The notes under the pieces were generated by a model that searched no databases, was not told the DNA's origin, and saw only the letters and a list, made by a program, of their open reading frames with translations. A DNA stretch of 62,571 nucleotides, taken from positions 1 through 62,571 of the forward strand of contig QZKS01000030.1 in NCBI GenBank assembly GCA_003599865.1, given 5' to 3'. Positions within the stretch are counted from its first letter, which is position 1. Each line of letters starts with the position of its first letter. Shown here piece after piece: positions 1 to 8,058 of this stretch. The stretch comes from Desulfobacteraceae bacterium (GTDB lineage Bacteria > Desulfobacterota > Desulfobacteria > Desulfobacterales > SURF-7). Position numbers and translations under genes: made by a program.

Positions 1-189
1 TAGTTGGCCGGGCTTAATGGCACCGCTTGTTTCAAAAAGGGGCTTATAAACATCAAGAACCGTTTCCAGAATGGCTTGTGCTTCAAACGGTGAACATTCG
101 AGGCCGGATGCAATTTTATTCAGAAATTGCTGGTCAAGCTGCTTCTGAGCTAATCGGTTCCATTTTTGTAAGGCTGTGTTATTGATCAT
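1..189 (-). CDS. N-terminal part of an unknown protein, possibly DUF1670-like (runs off the window)
   Basis: Only the first 63 codons are inside the window; the frame stays open to base 1. The start ATG at 189-187 is preceded by a strong GGAGG ribosome site (191-200 read on the minus strand). The peptide begins MINNTALQKWNRLAQK and contains a stretch around residues 30-45 (LECSPFEAQAILETV) that reminds me of DUF1670 proteins, a family of unknown function often linked to mobile DNA. That assignment rests on memory of the family pattern and is tentative. No catalytic residue can be judged from the fragment. The flanking G/C-tract repeats fit an accessory context. Confidence 0.5.
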   Translation of the reverse strand, partial: MINNTALQKWNRLAQKQLDQQFLNKIASGLECSPFEAQAILETVLDVYKPLFETSGAIKPGQL

Positions 190-216
190 GATGAACCTCC
201 AGGTTATAAAGAGAGA

Positions 217-273
217 CACAATTCCGGCAAACTCCGGTCGGGCTACGCCCTCCCTCCGTTTGCCGGAATTGTG
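217..273. repeat. Long inverted repeat, 16-bp arms
   Basis: CACAATTCCGGCAAAC (217-232) is repeated as a perfect inverse at 258-273, with a 25-base GC-rich spacer. It lies just upstream of the partial gene at 1-189, and there is no T-run on either side, so it is not a simple terminator. It could be a mobile-element end, a REP-like element or an RNA hairpin in the leader of that gene. Confidence 0.7.
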
Positions 274-330
274 AGATCGGTTCATCATCATTACACTAAA
301 ATTCTCCTCTTTGCCATATGGCACAATTAT

Positions 331-426
331 AGGGGGGATTAAGGGGGGTGTAACAAAACCCTGATATTTTCCATAAATTTTTTCATCGAAAAATCGAGAC
401 ACCCCCCAGGCCCCCCTCAAGGGGGG
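331..426. repeat. G/C-tract repeats (GGGGGGATTAAGGGGGG type)
   Basis: Positions 331-350 hold two G6 tracts separated by ATTAA. Positions 402-426 hold C6/C6/G6 tracts, including the perfect hairpin CCCCCCTCAAGGGGGG (411-426). The two blocks are roughly inverse to each other. Such tracts are commonly dispersed in intergenic DNA of many bacteria; here they sit in the leader of the MBL-fold gene, about 10 bases from its ribosome site. Confidence 0.6.
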
Positions 427-444
427 AATTTAAAAGGAGACAGG

Positions 445-1101
445 GTGAAGGTTACCATTATCTATGACAACACGGTTTTCAGAAATGATCTTCAGGCGGA
501 CTGGGGATTTTCCGCCCTTGTGGAAACACAGGGGAAACGGATTCTTTTTGATACCGGCGGCAGCGGTTCGATTCTGCTTGCCAACATGAGCAGATTGGGA
601 ATCTCCCCCAGGGAGATCGACGAAGTCTTTATTTCCCACGCACACTTTGATCACATCGGCGGGTTGTCCGCTTTTCTCGATCAGAACCATGAGGTACGGG
701 TATATGTTCCGCGTTCCTTCCGGGGTGTCAAACATGCTGCGGAAGTGGTTGCAGTGGATCATGCAGACGAGCTGTCCGGCGGAATTTATTCCACAGGGGA
801 GCTGGACGGAATCGAGCAGAGCCTCTGCATTGAAACCCGGAAAGGGATTGTGATGGTAGCCGGATGTTCCCATCCCCGGATGGAGAATATGATAGCTGCG
901 GCTTCTGAATTCGGCACGTTGTATGGCATTATCGGCGGGCTGCATGGGCACGGACCGGAATCCCTGAAAGATTTCCAATTTATCTGTGCGACCCATTGCA
1001 CGCAATATCAAAAGGAAATCATGTCTTTCTATCCGGAGCGGTATGTTGCCGGAGGGGCCGGAACGGTCATTGATCTTCAGGATCAGGAGAATGCCGGATG
1101 A
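445..1101 (+). CDS. MBL-fold metallo-hydrolase (COG1237-like)
   Basis: A 218-residue cytoplasmic metallo-beta-lactamase-fold protein. The metal motif HAHFDHIGG lies near residues 64-72, and later metal-ligand candidates are the histidines in AGCSHPR (~140) and GGLHGHG (~165). The overall pattern, including THCTQYQKE near the C-terminus, matches the COG1237 group related to methanopterin-biosynthesis-like hydrolases; the real substrate is unknown. The start is GTG with AAAAGGAG just upstream. It is somewhat shorter than typical members (250-280 residues). The stop overlaps the next gene's ATG by 4 bases, so both are probably co-translated. Confidence 0.85.
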   Translation: MKVTIIYDNTVFRNDLQADWGFSALVETQGKRILFDTGGSGSILLANMSRLGISPREIDEVFISHAHFDHIGGLSAFLDQNHEVRVYVPRSFRGVKHAAEVVAVDHADELSGGIYSTGELDGIEQSLCIETRKGIVMVAGCSHPRMENMIAAASEFGTLYGIIGGLHGHGPESLKDFQFICATHCTQYQKEIMSFYPERYVAGGAGTVIDLQDQENAG

Positions 1102-1670
1102 GTGAAAAAAAATTCGATCCCCAAAAACTGGAAAAATTGAACAATCCGCAGCGGCTGGTGGATATTCCGCCGGCATATATCCGGGATAAACTGAACATGG
1201 CAGGACCGGGGATACTGGTCGAGATCGGTGCGGGAACCGCTTTTTTCTGCACGGCCTTTTATCAAATGTTCAAACCTTCAACAATCTATGCCTGCGACAT
1301 ATCGGATGTCATGATCCAATGGGTTGCGGAAAACATTTCGTCCCGGTATCCGGCGATCGTTCCGGTAAAGACGGATGAGGTTGCCGTACCGCTGGAAGAC
1401 GGGATCGCGGATCTCGTGTTTATGATCAACCTGCATCACGAGCTGCACAATCCGTTGCAGACCCTGGAAGAGTCATTCCGGCTGGTGAAACCCGGCGGCG
1501 GTATTTTTGTTGTGGACTGGAAAAAGAAGGATATGCCCGAAGGACCGCCTGCGGAAATCCGTTGCCTGCCGGAAGAGGTGGAAGAACAGATGGCCCGGGC
1601 CGGTTTTGAAAAGATGATGATCGACAATGAACTGCAGAAGCATTTTCTGGTTGTCGGCAGAAAGGGCTGA
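1098..1670 (+). CDS. Class I SAM-dependent methyltransferase
   Basis: A 190-residue Rossmann-fold methyltransferase of the Methyltransf_11 type. The SAM-binding motif I is VEIGAGTAFF (residues ~36-45), with an acidic motif II in YACDISD (~60) and a post-motif helix LVKPGGGIFVVDW (~128-140). The substrate cannot be deduced. It overlaps the preceding MBL-fold gene (ATGA), and the pair forms a two-gene unit with no clear partner downstream. Confidence 0.85.
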   Translation: MSEKKFDPQKLEKLNNPQRLVDIPPAYIRDKLNMAGPGILVEIGAGTAFFCTAFYQMFKPSTIYACDISDVMIQWVAENISSRYPAIVPVKTDEVAVPLEDGIADLVFMINLHHELHNPLQTLEESFRLVKPGGGIFVVDWKKKDMPEGPPAEIRCLPEEVEEQMARAGFEKMMIDNELQKHFLVVGRKG

Positions 1671-1730
1671 TGTGCGAACAGCCAGTAAATCCCGGAGCCA
1701 TGGCCCGGAGTCCTTACTGCCTGATAAATC

Positions 1731-2414
1731 TCAGGATCGTTCCCGATGGCATAAGGATGAAAATGGCGGGGCCGTTGCCCCTGTCAAGCCCAATAAAAGT
1801 TCGCTGGGAAGATCATCCCGGCAACCCCTTGCTCCGGAAGCAATGAGGTTGGCATTGGCATCATCTTCAAAGGTAACAATTTTTTGACCATACCCTAACG
1901 CCTTGAGCACAGTCATCCAGGTTTTCCCATTTTGAGTGGCATGGGGCACAAGGATTGCTTCTGCCAGAGCCGAAACCATATCATTCCGCAAAATGCTTTG
2001 GGAAGCTGTCGTCCGTCGGACGTCATCACCGAATAAAGATAAAACCAGCAACCGGCCTTCAGCAACTGCTTTTCGTGCCTCCTTACCCATCCGCAGGTTA
2101 TACAAACTTCTTGCCGGGCAAAGAATCACGGGTTGTGTACCTCGGAGCAGTAAATCAAGACAGTCCCGCTCCATTGGAGAGTGGAACCCCCCGATCATTA
2201 TCACTTTTTCGTCCCGCAGCTTGCGGATAAAATCGAAAGTCTTGATGATGATGCTGCCTGGACATTGAATGGAGCAGATCAGTCCAAGCAATGGATGATG
2301 AAGTATACTGAGGTCTCCCATCGCATAAAATATCGGGGCGGCAGCAATGGGCAGTCGACCCGCCGGAATTGCCGGATAATTTCTGTCACCCGGCTCAACT
2401 CGTCTAACCTTCAC
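1731..2414 (-). CDS. Stand-alone DprA/SMF-like Rossmann protein
   Basis: A 227-residue protein consisting essentially of one SMF/DprA-type Rossmann (SLOG superfamily) domain. The N-terminus (VEPGDRNYPAIPAG) and the stretch GGFHSPMERDCLDLLLRG (~75-92), followed by PVILCPARSL, match the nucleotide/ssDNA-binding core of this family. It lacks the extra N- and C-terminal domains of true competence DprA and is shorter, so a role in natural transformation is unlikely. Short DprA-like proteins are frequent in defence islands, and its same-strand upstream neighbour is an AlbA_2 gene beside a methylase relic. The last ~13 residues (APPFSSLCHRERS) look like recent read-through into spacer DNA. Confidence 0.7.
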   Translation of the reverse strand: MKVRRVEPGDRNYPAIPAGRLPIAAAPIFYAMGDLSILHHPLLGLICSIQCPGSIIIKTFDFIRKLRDEKVIMIGGFHSPMERDCLDLLLRGTQPVILCPARSLYNLRMGKEARKAVAEGRLLVLSLFGDDVRRTTASQSILRNDMVSALAEAILVPHATQNGKTWMTVLKALGYGQKIVTFEDDANANLIASGARGCRDDLPSELLLGLTGATAPPFSSLCHRERS

Positions 2415-2452
2415 ATTTTTCTCCAGCCTAAATCAGCCGCACTGATTTGTTA

Positions 2453-2486
2453 TTGGTTGCCAATGAAGCCATCGGCAACCGATTTT
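2453..2486 (+). terminator. Hairpin plus T-run
   Basis: GGTTGCC pairs with GGCAACC across a loop of about 12 bases and is followed by a run of eight T on the plus strand. It has the form of a rho-independent terminator, but no plus-strand gene is recognised immediately upstream, so it may be a relic or an antisense element over the dprA-like promoter. Confidence 0.45.
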
Positions 2487-2528
2487 TTTTGGATTAGTAT
2501 AAATTTATTTTATTTTAAACAGTTTTAT

Positions 2529-2547
2529 ACAATTAGTAACTAATTGT
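2529..2547. promoter_or_regulatory. Perfect 19-base palindrome, operator candidate
   Basis: ACAATTAGTAACTAATTGT has perfect 9-base arms around one central base. It lies in a very A+T-rich 185-base gap, 115 bases upstream of the dprA-like start. It could bind a dimeric repressor of that gene. No cognate regulator gene is adjacent except possibly the AlbA_2 protein itself. Confidence 0.45.
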
Positions 2548-2599
2548 TTTATTTTTAAATATTCAATTTTTGCATAACTCGAATTATATAAAAAAGCCT

Positions 2600-4294
2600 T
2601 TAAGCAAGACTTTTTTTAACAGGTTTATACAATTCCCATTCGCTTCCTTTGCCACGTTTGCCCTTTACAGGCTGAATATTTTTTTCCCGCCGCATTTCCT
2701 GGAGCAGGTTGGTGATGAAATGTTTTTTCTGATCAGCGGTCAAGACTTCTGATAATTTTTCCATCAGCAATTTATCGATTTCCGGACGGGTGGCGATACG
2801 GAATCGTCGTAAATAATCCTCCACCATTTTTTTATAATGCTGTTTATCAAATGCCCGCTTCCGGATATAGTCTGCCTTTGTTTCCGTTGCAGCGGCGACC
2901 TCCGCCGACACGAACAGATTGGGCCTGCGCCCCTCAATCAATTGTCTGGACTTTAACAGCCTGAATTCATTTTCCGTAAGCCGCTTGCCTTTCTGCACCT
3001 TGTCAAGGGCAATTACTTCCCACAGCCCCAGATCGGTTCTTTGCATCAGCATCCGCGTGTATCTTTCATCCATGATTTTGCCGATGATGCGGACATTCAC
3101 TTTTCCCGGCTTGCTTAAATCATAGTCCGGCATTGGAAAATTACGCTGACGCTGTTGGGTGAACATCCGTTTGATGCCGCTGCCGATGGTATCGATCATA
3201 TTGAGGTTGACCATAGCTTCGGCCAGAAAACGATTGCGGTAAAATTCAGGCGGCGCATCTTTCAGGATGACCTCCTCGATGCTGCCGGGGAGAAAATCAC
3301 CAAGATTTGTAAACAGAATCGCATCCGGCTCTTCAACCACATTGATACGCCCGTTCAACCGATAGTCCTGATGAGCGATACAGTTATGGAGGCTTTCCCG
3401 GATGACCCATTCATCATATTGTGAAATTTCAATGGGAAACAGCTCACCGCCGGGCATGTAGCGGTAAACCAGGTTTCGTATTTTAGAAAAAACCTGGTCT
3501 ACGGATAACAGCAGCGGAGGGCCGAAATGGGTATAGTCCCTGTCACTATTATTCTCCCCCTTAAGCAGCCATGTGATTCTGGCAATGGCAGGCGACAGGA
3601 AATGCTCGGACTCATTTTTACCCAGGAGAATTATGGCAGTCCGGGTGATCCTGCCGGAAATGCACATCTTGGCTTTATTTAAAAACGTAGCATCATTCCA
3701 TTGAGCCATCTCATCGGCTATCTGGGGATGTTTTTTTGAAAAATTCCGGCGCGCAACAACCACGGCCTGGGGGTCCAGATCGTATATTGATGCCTCATCG
3801 ATAATTCCAGCAGACCAGTCCTCGGCCGCCTGTCGCCGGATTCGTTCAATCTTCTGAAGGATCAATGGCCCTAAGGATTCATGGATACGGCCGTAGGCAA
3901 TGCCATCCCAGGTGGATGGTACGCCCCGCAGGGCGGGCGGAATCTGGAACATAATAACGCGACGGTCTTCGACCTGCAATTCGTGGATATGGGTAAAGGT
4001 GGTCTGATGATTGGTATGTTTTGAAATTTCCCGTTTCAATTTGTCCAATCCCGGCTTTTGATGCCGGTAACGGGTTCCGACAATCTGCCGGGGAAAGCGG
4101 TCGGTCACGCCGAATATCAGCCAGCCGCTGATCTGCCCGGCCAGATTCGCCTCATTGCTCAAAGCTGAAAAATACCGACCCAGATCATCAAAATCAAAAT
4201 TGTTTTTGGCTTCCTTGAATTCAACCCATTCGGTCTCCGCAGGCAAGGCCATCAGTTCCCGGAGTTTGGATTCAGGTACCTGAAGCATGTTCAT
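2600..4294 (-). CDS. AlbA_2 (Schlafen-like) domain ATP-binding regulator
   Basis: A 564-residue protein. Residues ~10-140 form an AlbA_2/divergent AAA-4 domain (ETEWVEFKEAKNNFDFDD, then SGWLIFGVTD and FQIPPALRGVP). Residues ~290-400 resemble the RecG-like HATPase_c_4 domain (ESLHNCIAHQDYRLNGRI, IGSGIKRMF). The C-terminal third looks winged-helix-like and basic. Such proteins are called transcriptional regulators or helicase-like in databases, but related Schlafen/AlbA_2 proteins recur in anti-phage islands; the activity here is not provable from sequence. The ATG overlaps the TGA of the methylase relic (ATGA), so it was once translationally coupled to a DNA methylase. Confidence 0.8.
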   Translation of the reverse strand: MNMLQVPESKLRELMALPAETEWVEFKEAKNNFDFDDLGRYFSALSNEANLAGQISGWLIFGVTDRFPRQIVGTRYRHQKPGLDKLKREISKHTNHQTTFTHIHELQVEDRRVIMFQIPPALRGVPSTWDGIAYGRIHESLGPLILQKIERIRRQAAEDWSAGIIDEASIYDLDPQAVVVARRNFSKKHPQIADEMAQWNDATFLNKAKMCISGRITRTAIILLGKNESEHFLSPAIARITWLLKGENNSDRDYTHFGPPLLLSVDQVFSKIRNLVYRYMPGGELFPIEISQYDEWVIRESLHNCIAHQDYRLNGRINVVEEPDAILFTNLGDFLPGSIEEVILKDAPPEFYRNRFLAEAMVNLNMIDTIGSGIKRMFTQQRQRNFPMPDYDLSKPGKVNVRIIGKIMDERYTRMLMQRTDLGLWEVIALDKVQKGKRLTENEFRLLKSRQLIEGRRPNLFVSAEVAAATETKADYIRKRAFDKQHYKKMVEDYLRRFRIATRPEIDKLLMEKLSEVLTADQKKHFITNLLQEMRREKNIQPVKGKRGKGSEWELYKPVKKSLA

Positions 4295-4416
4295 TCCTCC
4301 TCCCCGATGCCGCCCCGTCCCATGCGGTACTTGATGTCGTAGTTGATGATGAAATTGAGTTCCTCGTCGGTGAAGCCGTAATGCTTTGAAGGATAAGATT
4401 TTGCTTTTTTGAAGGT
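4291..4416 (-). pseudogene. C-terminal relic of an Eco57I-type DNA methylase
   Basis: Reading the minus strand in the frame that ends at TGA 4293-4291 gives about 41 codons, opened by a TAA and without a start codon. The text contains YPSKHYGFTDEELNFIINYD followed by IKYRMGR. That string closely resembles the extreme C-terminus of Eco57I-like/type IIG restriction-modification methylases. Everything upstream is gone; the next 90 bases show no coding similarity I recognise. I infer a deletion of the methylase body that left its last codons coupled to the AlbA_2 gene. Confidence 0.6.
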
Positions 4417-4500
4417 TTAAATATTCGAGAATTGATGGTGTGTCAACAGCCTTTTATATTCGACATGTTGCGTTTGATTTAAGAGGCTGTGATGTGCGGC

Positions 4501-5088
4501 TCACAGTGTCCGGATGTAGTTTTGCAGTCCGTCCAGAAACATCTGGACCGCCATCATGATCAACAGCATCCCCATGAGTTTGGCCATGGCCCGAAGTCCT
4601 TTCTGCCCCATAAATTGTAAAATCATACCCGATGACAGCAGGATGAAAAAAGAAATTCCCCAGGCAAGGGAAAGGGCGCCGATCCACGCCGCAATCCTGT
4701 CCGGCTCGCTGCCGGCCATGAGCAGAAGGGTTGCGATGGCGGACGGCCCGGCGATGAGCGGCATGGCCAGGGGAACGATAAACGGGTCCTCGCGCTCGGC
4801 ATCACTTTGGATGCCGTGCTGCGGAAACACCATCCGGATGGCGATCAGGAACAGGACAATTCCGCCGGTGATGCTGAGGGCGGATTGTTTGAGGCCGAGG
4901 ATGTTCATTATGGGCCCTCCGGCCATGAGGAAAAACATCAGGATGATATAGGCGATAATCAGTTCCCGGATCATGACGCCGGTTCTTTTTCGTTCCGGAA
5001 CCTCCTTAAGGATGGACTGAAAGATGGGGATATTGCCCAAAGGGTCCATGATAAAGAACAGAATCAACGTGGCGGATAAAAAGCTCAT
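4501..5088 (-). CDS. MarC/UPF0056 family inner-membrane protein
   Basis: A 195-residue protein with six predicted membrane spans. Family features are FFIMDPLGNIPIF near the N-terminus (residues ~11-23), GGIVLFLIAIRMVF (~75-88) and PLAMPLIAGPSAIATLLL (~107-124). The length is normal for the family. MarC proteins are integral membrane proteins of unsettled function, and the old link to antibiotic resistance is not supported. AAGGAAACC precedes the ATG. It is divergent from the ferredoxin-like gene at 5183. Confidence 0.9.
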   Translation of the reverse strand: MSFLSATLILFFIMDPLGNIPIFQSILKEVPERKRTGVMIRELIIAYIILMFFLMAGGPIMNILGLKQSALSITGGIVLFLIAIRMVFPQHGIQSDAEREDPFIVPLAMPLIAGPSAIATLLLMAGSEPDRIAAWIGALSLAWGISFFILLSSGMILQFMGQKGLRAMAKLMGMLLIMMAVQMFLDGLQNYIRTL

Positions 5089-5108
5089 TCGGTTTCCTTA
5101 TATATCTC

Positions 5109-5136
5109 TTGACAAAACAGGGCCTATGCCCCTAAT
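5109..5136 (+). promoter_or_regulatory. Candidate sigma-70 promoter overlapped by an inverted repeat
   Basis: TTGACA (5109-5114) is followed 16 bases later by CCTAAT (5131-5136), upstream of the ferredoxin-like gene. ACAGGGCC (5117-5124) in the spacer is repeated as GGCCCTGT at 5156-5163, an arrangement that would suit repression or a leader hairpin. Confidence 0.4.
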
Positions 5137-5182
5137 TGTCGAATCGTGTGATATCGGCCCTGTATGAATCGGGAGGTCGATT

Positions 5183-6052
5183 GTGCCGGACAGCGGACTG
5201 AAAGCCATTATAAAAGAAAAGGTTGCGATAAACAACAGAAACTGGGGCATTTTTGCAGCCATTTTTCAGATCGTGGACAAACTGGCCGGCTTCTCCCGGT
5301 ATCCGGTGGTCGGGCCGGTTTTAAAAAAAATTCTTCGGTTTGATCATCCGGAAAAAAATTATACCCAGGGGGTTGTGATCAGCCTGAACAAAAGCCTGTC
5401 CGCCGGAAAGGCCTGTGAGAATGTGGTGCTGCCGGTGATGCTGGTGGAAAAGGCGATCCGGGAATCCTCCTACCGGGCCATCATGCACAAATGCATCTGC
5501 CGGGATGGTGGGCGCAAGTGCAAGGATTATCCGGCGGATTTCGGATGTATTTTTATCGGCGAAGGGTCGCGGGTTACCGAGGAAAGAGGGATATCCCGGT
5601 CCGTTACAGTCGACGAAGCGCTTGACCATGTCCGGAAAGGAGCCCGGTACGGCCTGGTCTGCCAGTGCATCTGGGTGGAGGCGGAAGAGTTTGTCTGGGG
5701 AATCGATTCGGACAGGATGCACCATTTTCTGGAGATCTGTTTCTGCTGTCCCTGCTGCTGTGTGGCCCTGAAAAATTACCGGAAGGTGGACAAGGATATC
5801 CAGGACCGGTTCCGATCGGTCGGCTGGAAGGCCCGTGCCGTAAAGGAGTGTTCGGCCTGCGGCGTGTGTGAAACAAGATGTCCGAAACAGGCCATACGGA
5901 TTGAAGACAATCTGGTTCGTGTTTCGGAAGGCTGCATCGGCTGCGGCCTGTGTGCGGCGGCATGCCCGGAGAACGCCATGGATCTTGTTCAGATTTCGCC
6001 CATGAAACAGAATATCCATGAATATTTCTTCGGATTTTATCCGGAGGTGTAA
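5183..6052 (+). CDS. Cysteine-rich 2[4Fe-4S] ferredoxin-type protein
   Basis: A 289-residue cytoplasmic redox protein. Two classic [4Fe-4S] motifs lie at the C-terminus: CSACGVCETRCP (~223) and CIGCGLCAAACP (~252). The middle is unusually Cys-rich: MHKCICRDGGRKC (~107), VCQCIW (~161) and ICFCCPCCCVAL (~185), which could bind further metal or clusters. Proteins with this organisation occur in strict anaerobes without an assigned reaction; electron transfer is the safe call. The start is GTG with GGGAGG upstream. It ends 7 bases from the convergent MFS gene. Confidence 0.8.
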   Translation: MPDSGLKAIIKEKVAINNRNWGIFAAIFQIVDKLAGFSRYPVVGPVLKKILRFDHPEKNYTQGVVISLNKSLSAGKACENVVLPVMLVEKAIRESSYRAIMHKCICRDGGRKCKDYPADFGCIFIGEGSRVTEERGISRSVTVDEALDHVRKGARYGLVCQCIWVEAEEFVWGIDSDRMHHFLEICFCCPCCCVALKNYRKVDKDIQDRFRSVGWKARAVKECSACGVCETRCPKQAIRIEDNLVRVSEGCIGCGLCAAACPENAMDLVQISPMKQNIHEYFFGFYPEV

Positions 6053-6059
6053 TCCGCCA

Positions 6060-7418
6060 TTATCCGTTATCTTTTTTTTTCATGGTCAGAATCATCCAGA
6101 CCAGACGGCTGATGGATCTCAGCGGCTGCATCGGCCGAATCATGAGATGAATATCGCTGATCGGAACGTCTTCATCATCAATCCGGAAGGAATTCCATAA
6201 AAATGCAGCGAGAATCCCGCATATTCCGGAGATCAGGAAGCACAAGCGAAAGCCCGATATCTGGAAAAGGTCAATCAGCTTTCCGGCAATAATCGGTGGA
6301 ATTCCATTTGCGATCGAGATGCCGACAATCCATAGGGAGGTATATCCTACACGGTTTTCCAGAGGAACCAGGCACATCATGCCGCGGTATGCCACAATCG
6401 AAAAACCGGCGCTGAAAACCGATCCCGCAATGATGATCGGCAATGCCGGCATGGTCCAGGATGCATCGGGGATCACGGCAAACCATGAAAAAGCGATAAG
6501 AGAATGGGCTCCGATAAGGATGGACATGGTTTTATGACTGCCGTATCGTTCTGCATGTCTTGACCAGTACCGGACGGTCAGGGTAATGCCGAAGGCCCCG
6601 AAAGCCATGAAAATCATAATTTTTGTATCGCTGAACCCTAAAATATCCCTGAGATACAGTATGGATGAGACATTGATCCACATAATGGAAGACATGCTGA
6701 TAATGATAAAAAAAATGAAGAGCTTATACTTTTTGTCTTTCAGTGCCTGTAAAATTGCCGAAAATTTTTCATGGGCCGCCACTTCCAGCGGAGGACTCAA
6801 CCCGCCGGGAATGCGTCTGATATAAAAAATGCTGATCATGCCGGTTGTGACACCGACGAAATAAACCCAGTAAAAACGGTATGCTCCACCACTCATGCCG
6901 AGAATGTTGGCAATCGCAAACATAATGACAATCGTCAATGCTTGTGAAATAATGGTCTCGACCGCAAAATATGTCCCCAATGCGCTCTTGGGTACAACTT
7001 CATGGAGCCAGGGAAACCATGCGCTTACACCGAACGCTCTGACCATGGAAAAGCCGAGCGTCGCAAACAGCAGGATATGCCATGCTGCCTGCTCTCCCCA
7101 CCTGTTCACGGCGAACGGGATCGCAAAGACGGTGGAGGCAAAGAGGTTTCGAATCAGCCATGTGTAAATCAGAACCTTTCTCGGACCGTACTTTTCCACC
7201 GCTGACATGCTGAAAATGACGAGAAACAGGGAAAGGGGCAAAAAGGAGATCAGAATTCCCACCCAGGAAGACGGCATGTGGATGGACCGTCCGAACAGGA
7301 TGAGAACCTGTCCCACAATACACTGCCAGGAAATCAGATTGATACATGAAAACAACAGGAATCTTCTGGGTGCTGTCGGAAGATCTCTGATGCTTTTTAT
7401 AAAAGACAGGTTAATCAT
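6060..7418 (-). CDS. MFS transporter
   Basis: A 452-residue protein with about 12 hydrophobic spans. An MFS loop signature lies between spans 2 and 3 (AVEKYGPRKVLIYTW, ~75-89) and a related one in the second half (SRHAERYGSHKTMSIL). There is no signal peptide. The substrate is unknown, and no catabolic or resistance gene is co-oriented with it. The gene is monocistronic, convergent with the ferredoxin-like gene. Confidence 0.85.
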   Translation of the reverse strand: MINLSFIKSIRDLPTAPRRFLLFSCINLISWQCIVGQVLILFGRSIHMPSSWVGILISFLPLSLFLVIFSMSAVEKYGPRKVLIYTWLIRNLFASTVFAIPFAVNRWGEQAAWHILLFATLGFSMVRAFGVSAWFPWLHEVVPKSALGTYFAVETIISQALTIVIMFAIANILGMSGGAYRFYWVYFVGVTTGMISIFYIRRIPGGLSPPLEVAAHEKFSAILQALKDKKYKLFIFFIIISMSSIMWINVSSILYLRDILGFSDTKIMIFMAFGAFGITLTVRYWSRHAERYGSHKTMSILIGAHSLIAFSWFAVIPDASWTMPALPIIIAGSVFSAGFSIVAYRGMMCLVPLENRVGYTSLWIVGISIANGIPPIIAGKLIDLFQISGFRLCFLISGICGILAAFLWNSFRIDDEDVPISDIHLMIRPMQPLRSISRLVWMILTMKKKDNG

Positions 7419-7489
7419 ATTTTGACAGATATCATAATATGACGGGAAATTTGAGATTTTTCTGAATATGATGAAGACGGCTCAGATGA

Positions 7490-7909
7490 TTATACAGGTT
7501 TGTTGATCAGGTTCCCGGAAGATTTCTGGAAATTCTGTTTGACCTGTTCCAGTTGTGCGTGAAATTCCTGGTCAGTCAGTTCTCCCGTGCTATGCCGTTC
7601 GAACAGGGAAATGAGCTGAGGGGTAATCAACGAATCATCATGGCGGTTGGTATAGACCGGTATCCTTCCGTAATCAGAGGCTTGCCGGCTAAAGAGGCCT
7701 TTGTCCCGGAGCATTTTTTCCGTTTCCGGCGTTCGGGGGATTCCCGCCTCTTTCATGTCCTGTCGTAAGGCGGTCAGGTCTTTGCTGGAAAAGTTTTCCG
7801 GTTGATATCGGGAAAGAATTTCCTGAAGGATCTGTTTCTGGTCGTCCGTGAGCGGCTCCTGCTGCCCGGCAAGAGGGACCGTTGGATGCCCGGAATATTG
7901 AATTTTCAT
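7490..7909 (-). CDS. Small hypothetical protein with SHOCT-like C-terminus
   Basis: A protein of about 139 residues if translation starts at the ATG at 7909 (MKIQYSGH), which has AAAGGATG at good distance; an in-frame ATG three codons earlier (7918) is also possible. It is soluble and rich in charged residues and Gln. Residues ~105-130 (STGELTDQEFHAQLEQVKQN) resemble the short SHOCT helical motif found at protein ends and thought to mediate oligomerisation. The function is unknown. Neither neighbour suggests a role. Confidence 0.6.
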   Translation of the reverse strand: MKIQYSGHPTVPLAGQQEPLTDDQKQILQEILSRYQPENFSSKDLTALRQDMKEAGIPRTPETEKMLRDKGLFSRQASDYGRIPVYTNRHDDSLITPQLISLFERHSTGELTDQEFHAQLEQVKQNFQKSSGNLINKPV

Positions 7910-8058
7910 TGGATTCATCCTTTTGATTCATACGTTAAGGTCAGTGTAATATGATGCAAAACAAGTGCCAGGTTTGATCAAAACAAGTGAATATGTGGTT
8001 GCGACTCCCGCAGCGGGGCAAAGGTCTTTAAACGGCGAAGGGCTTCGTGAATTCCTTA

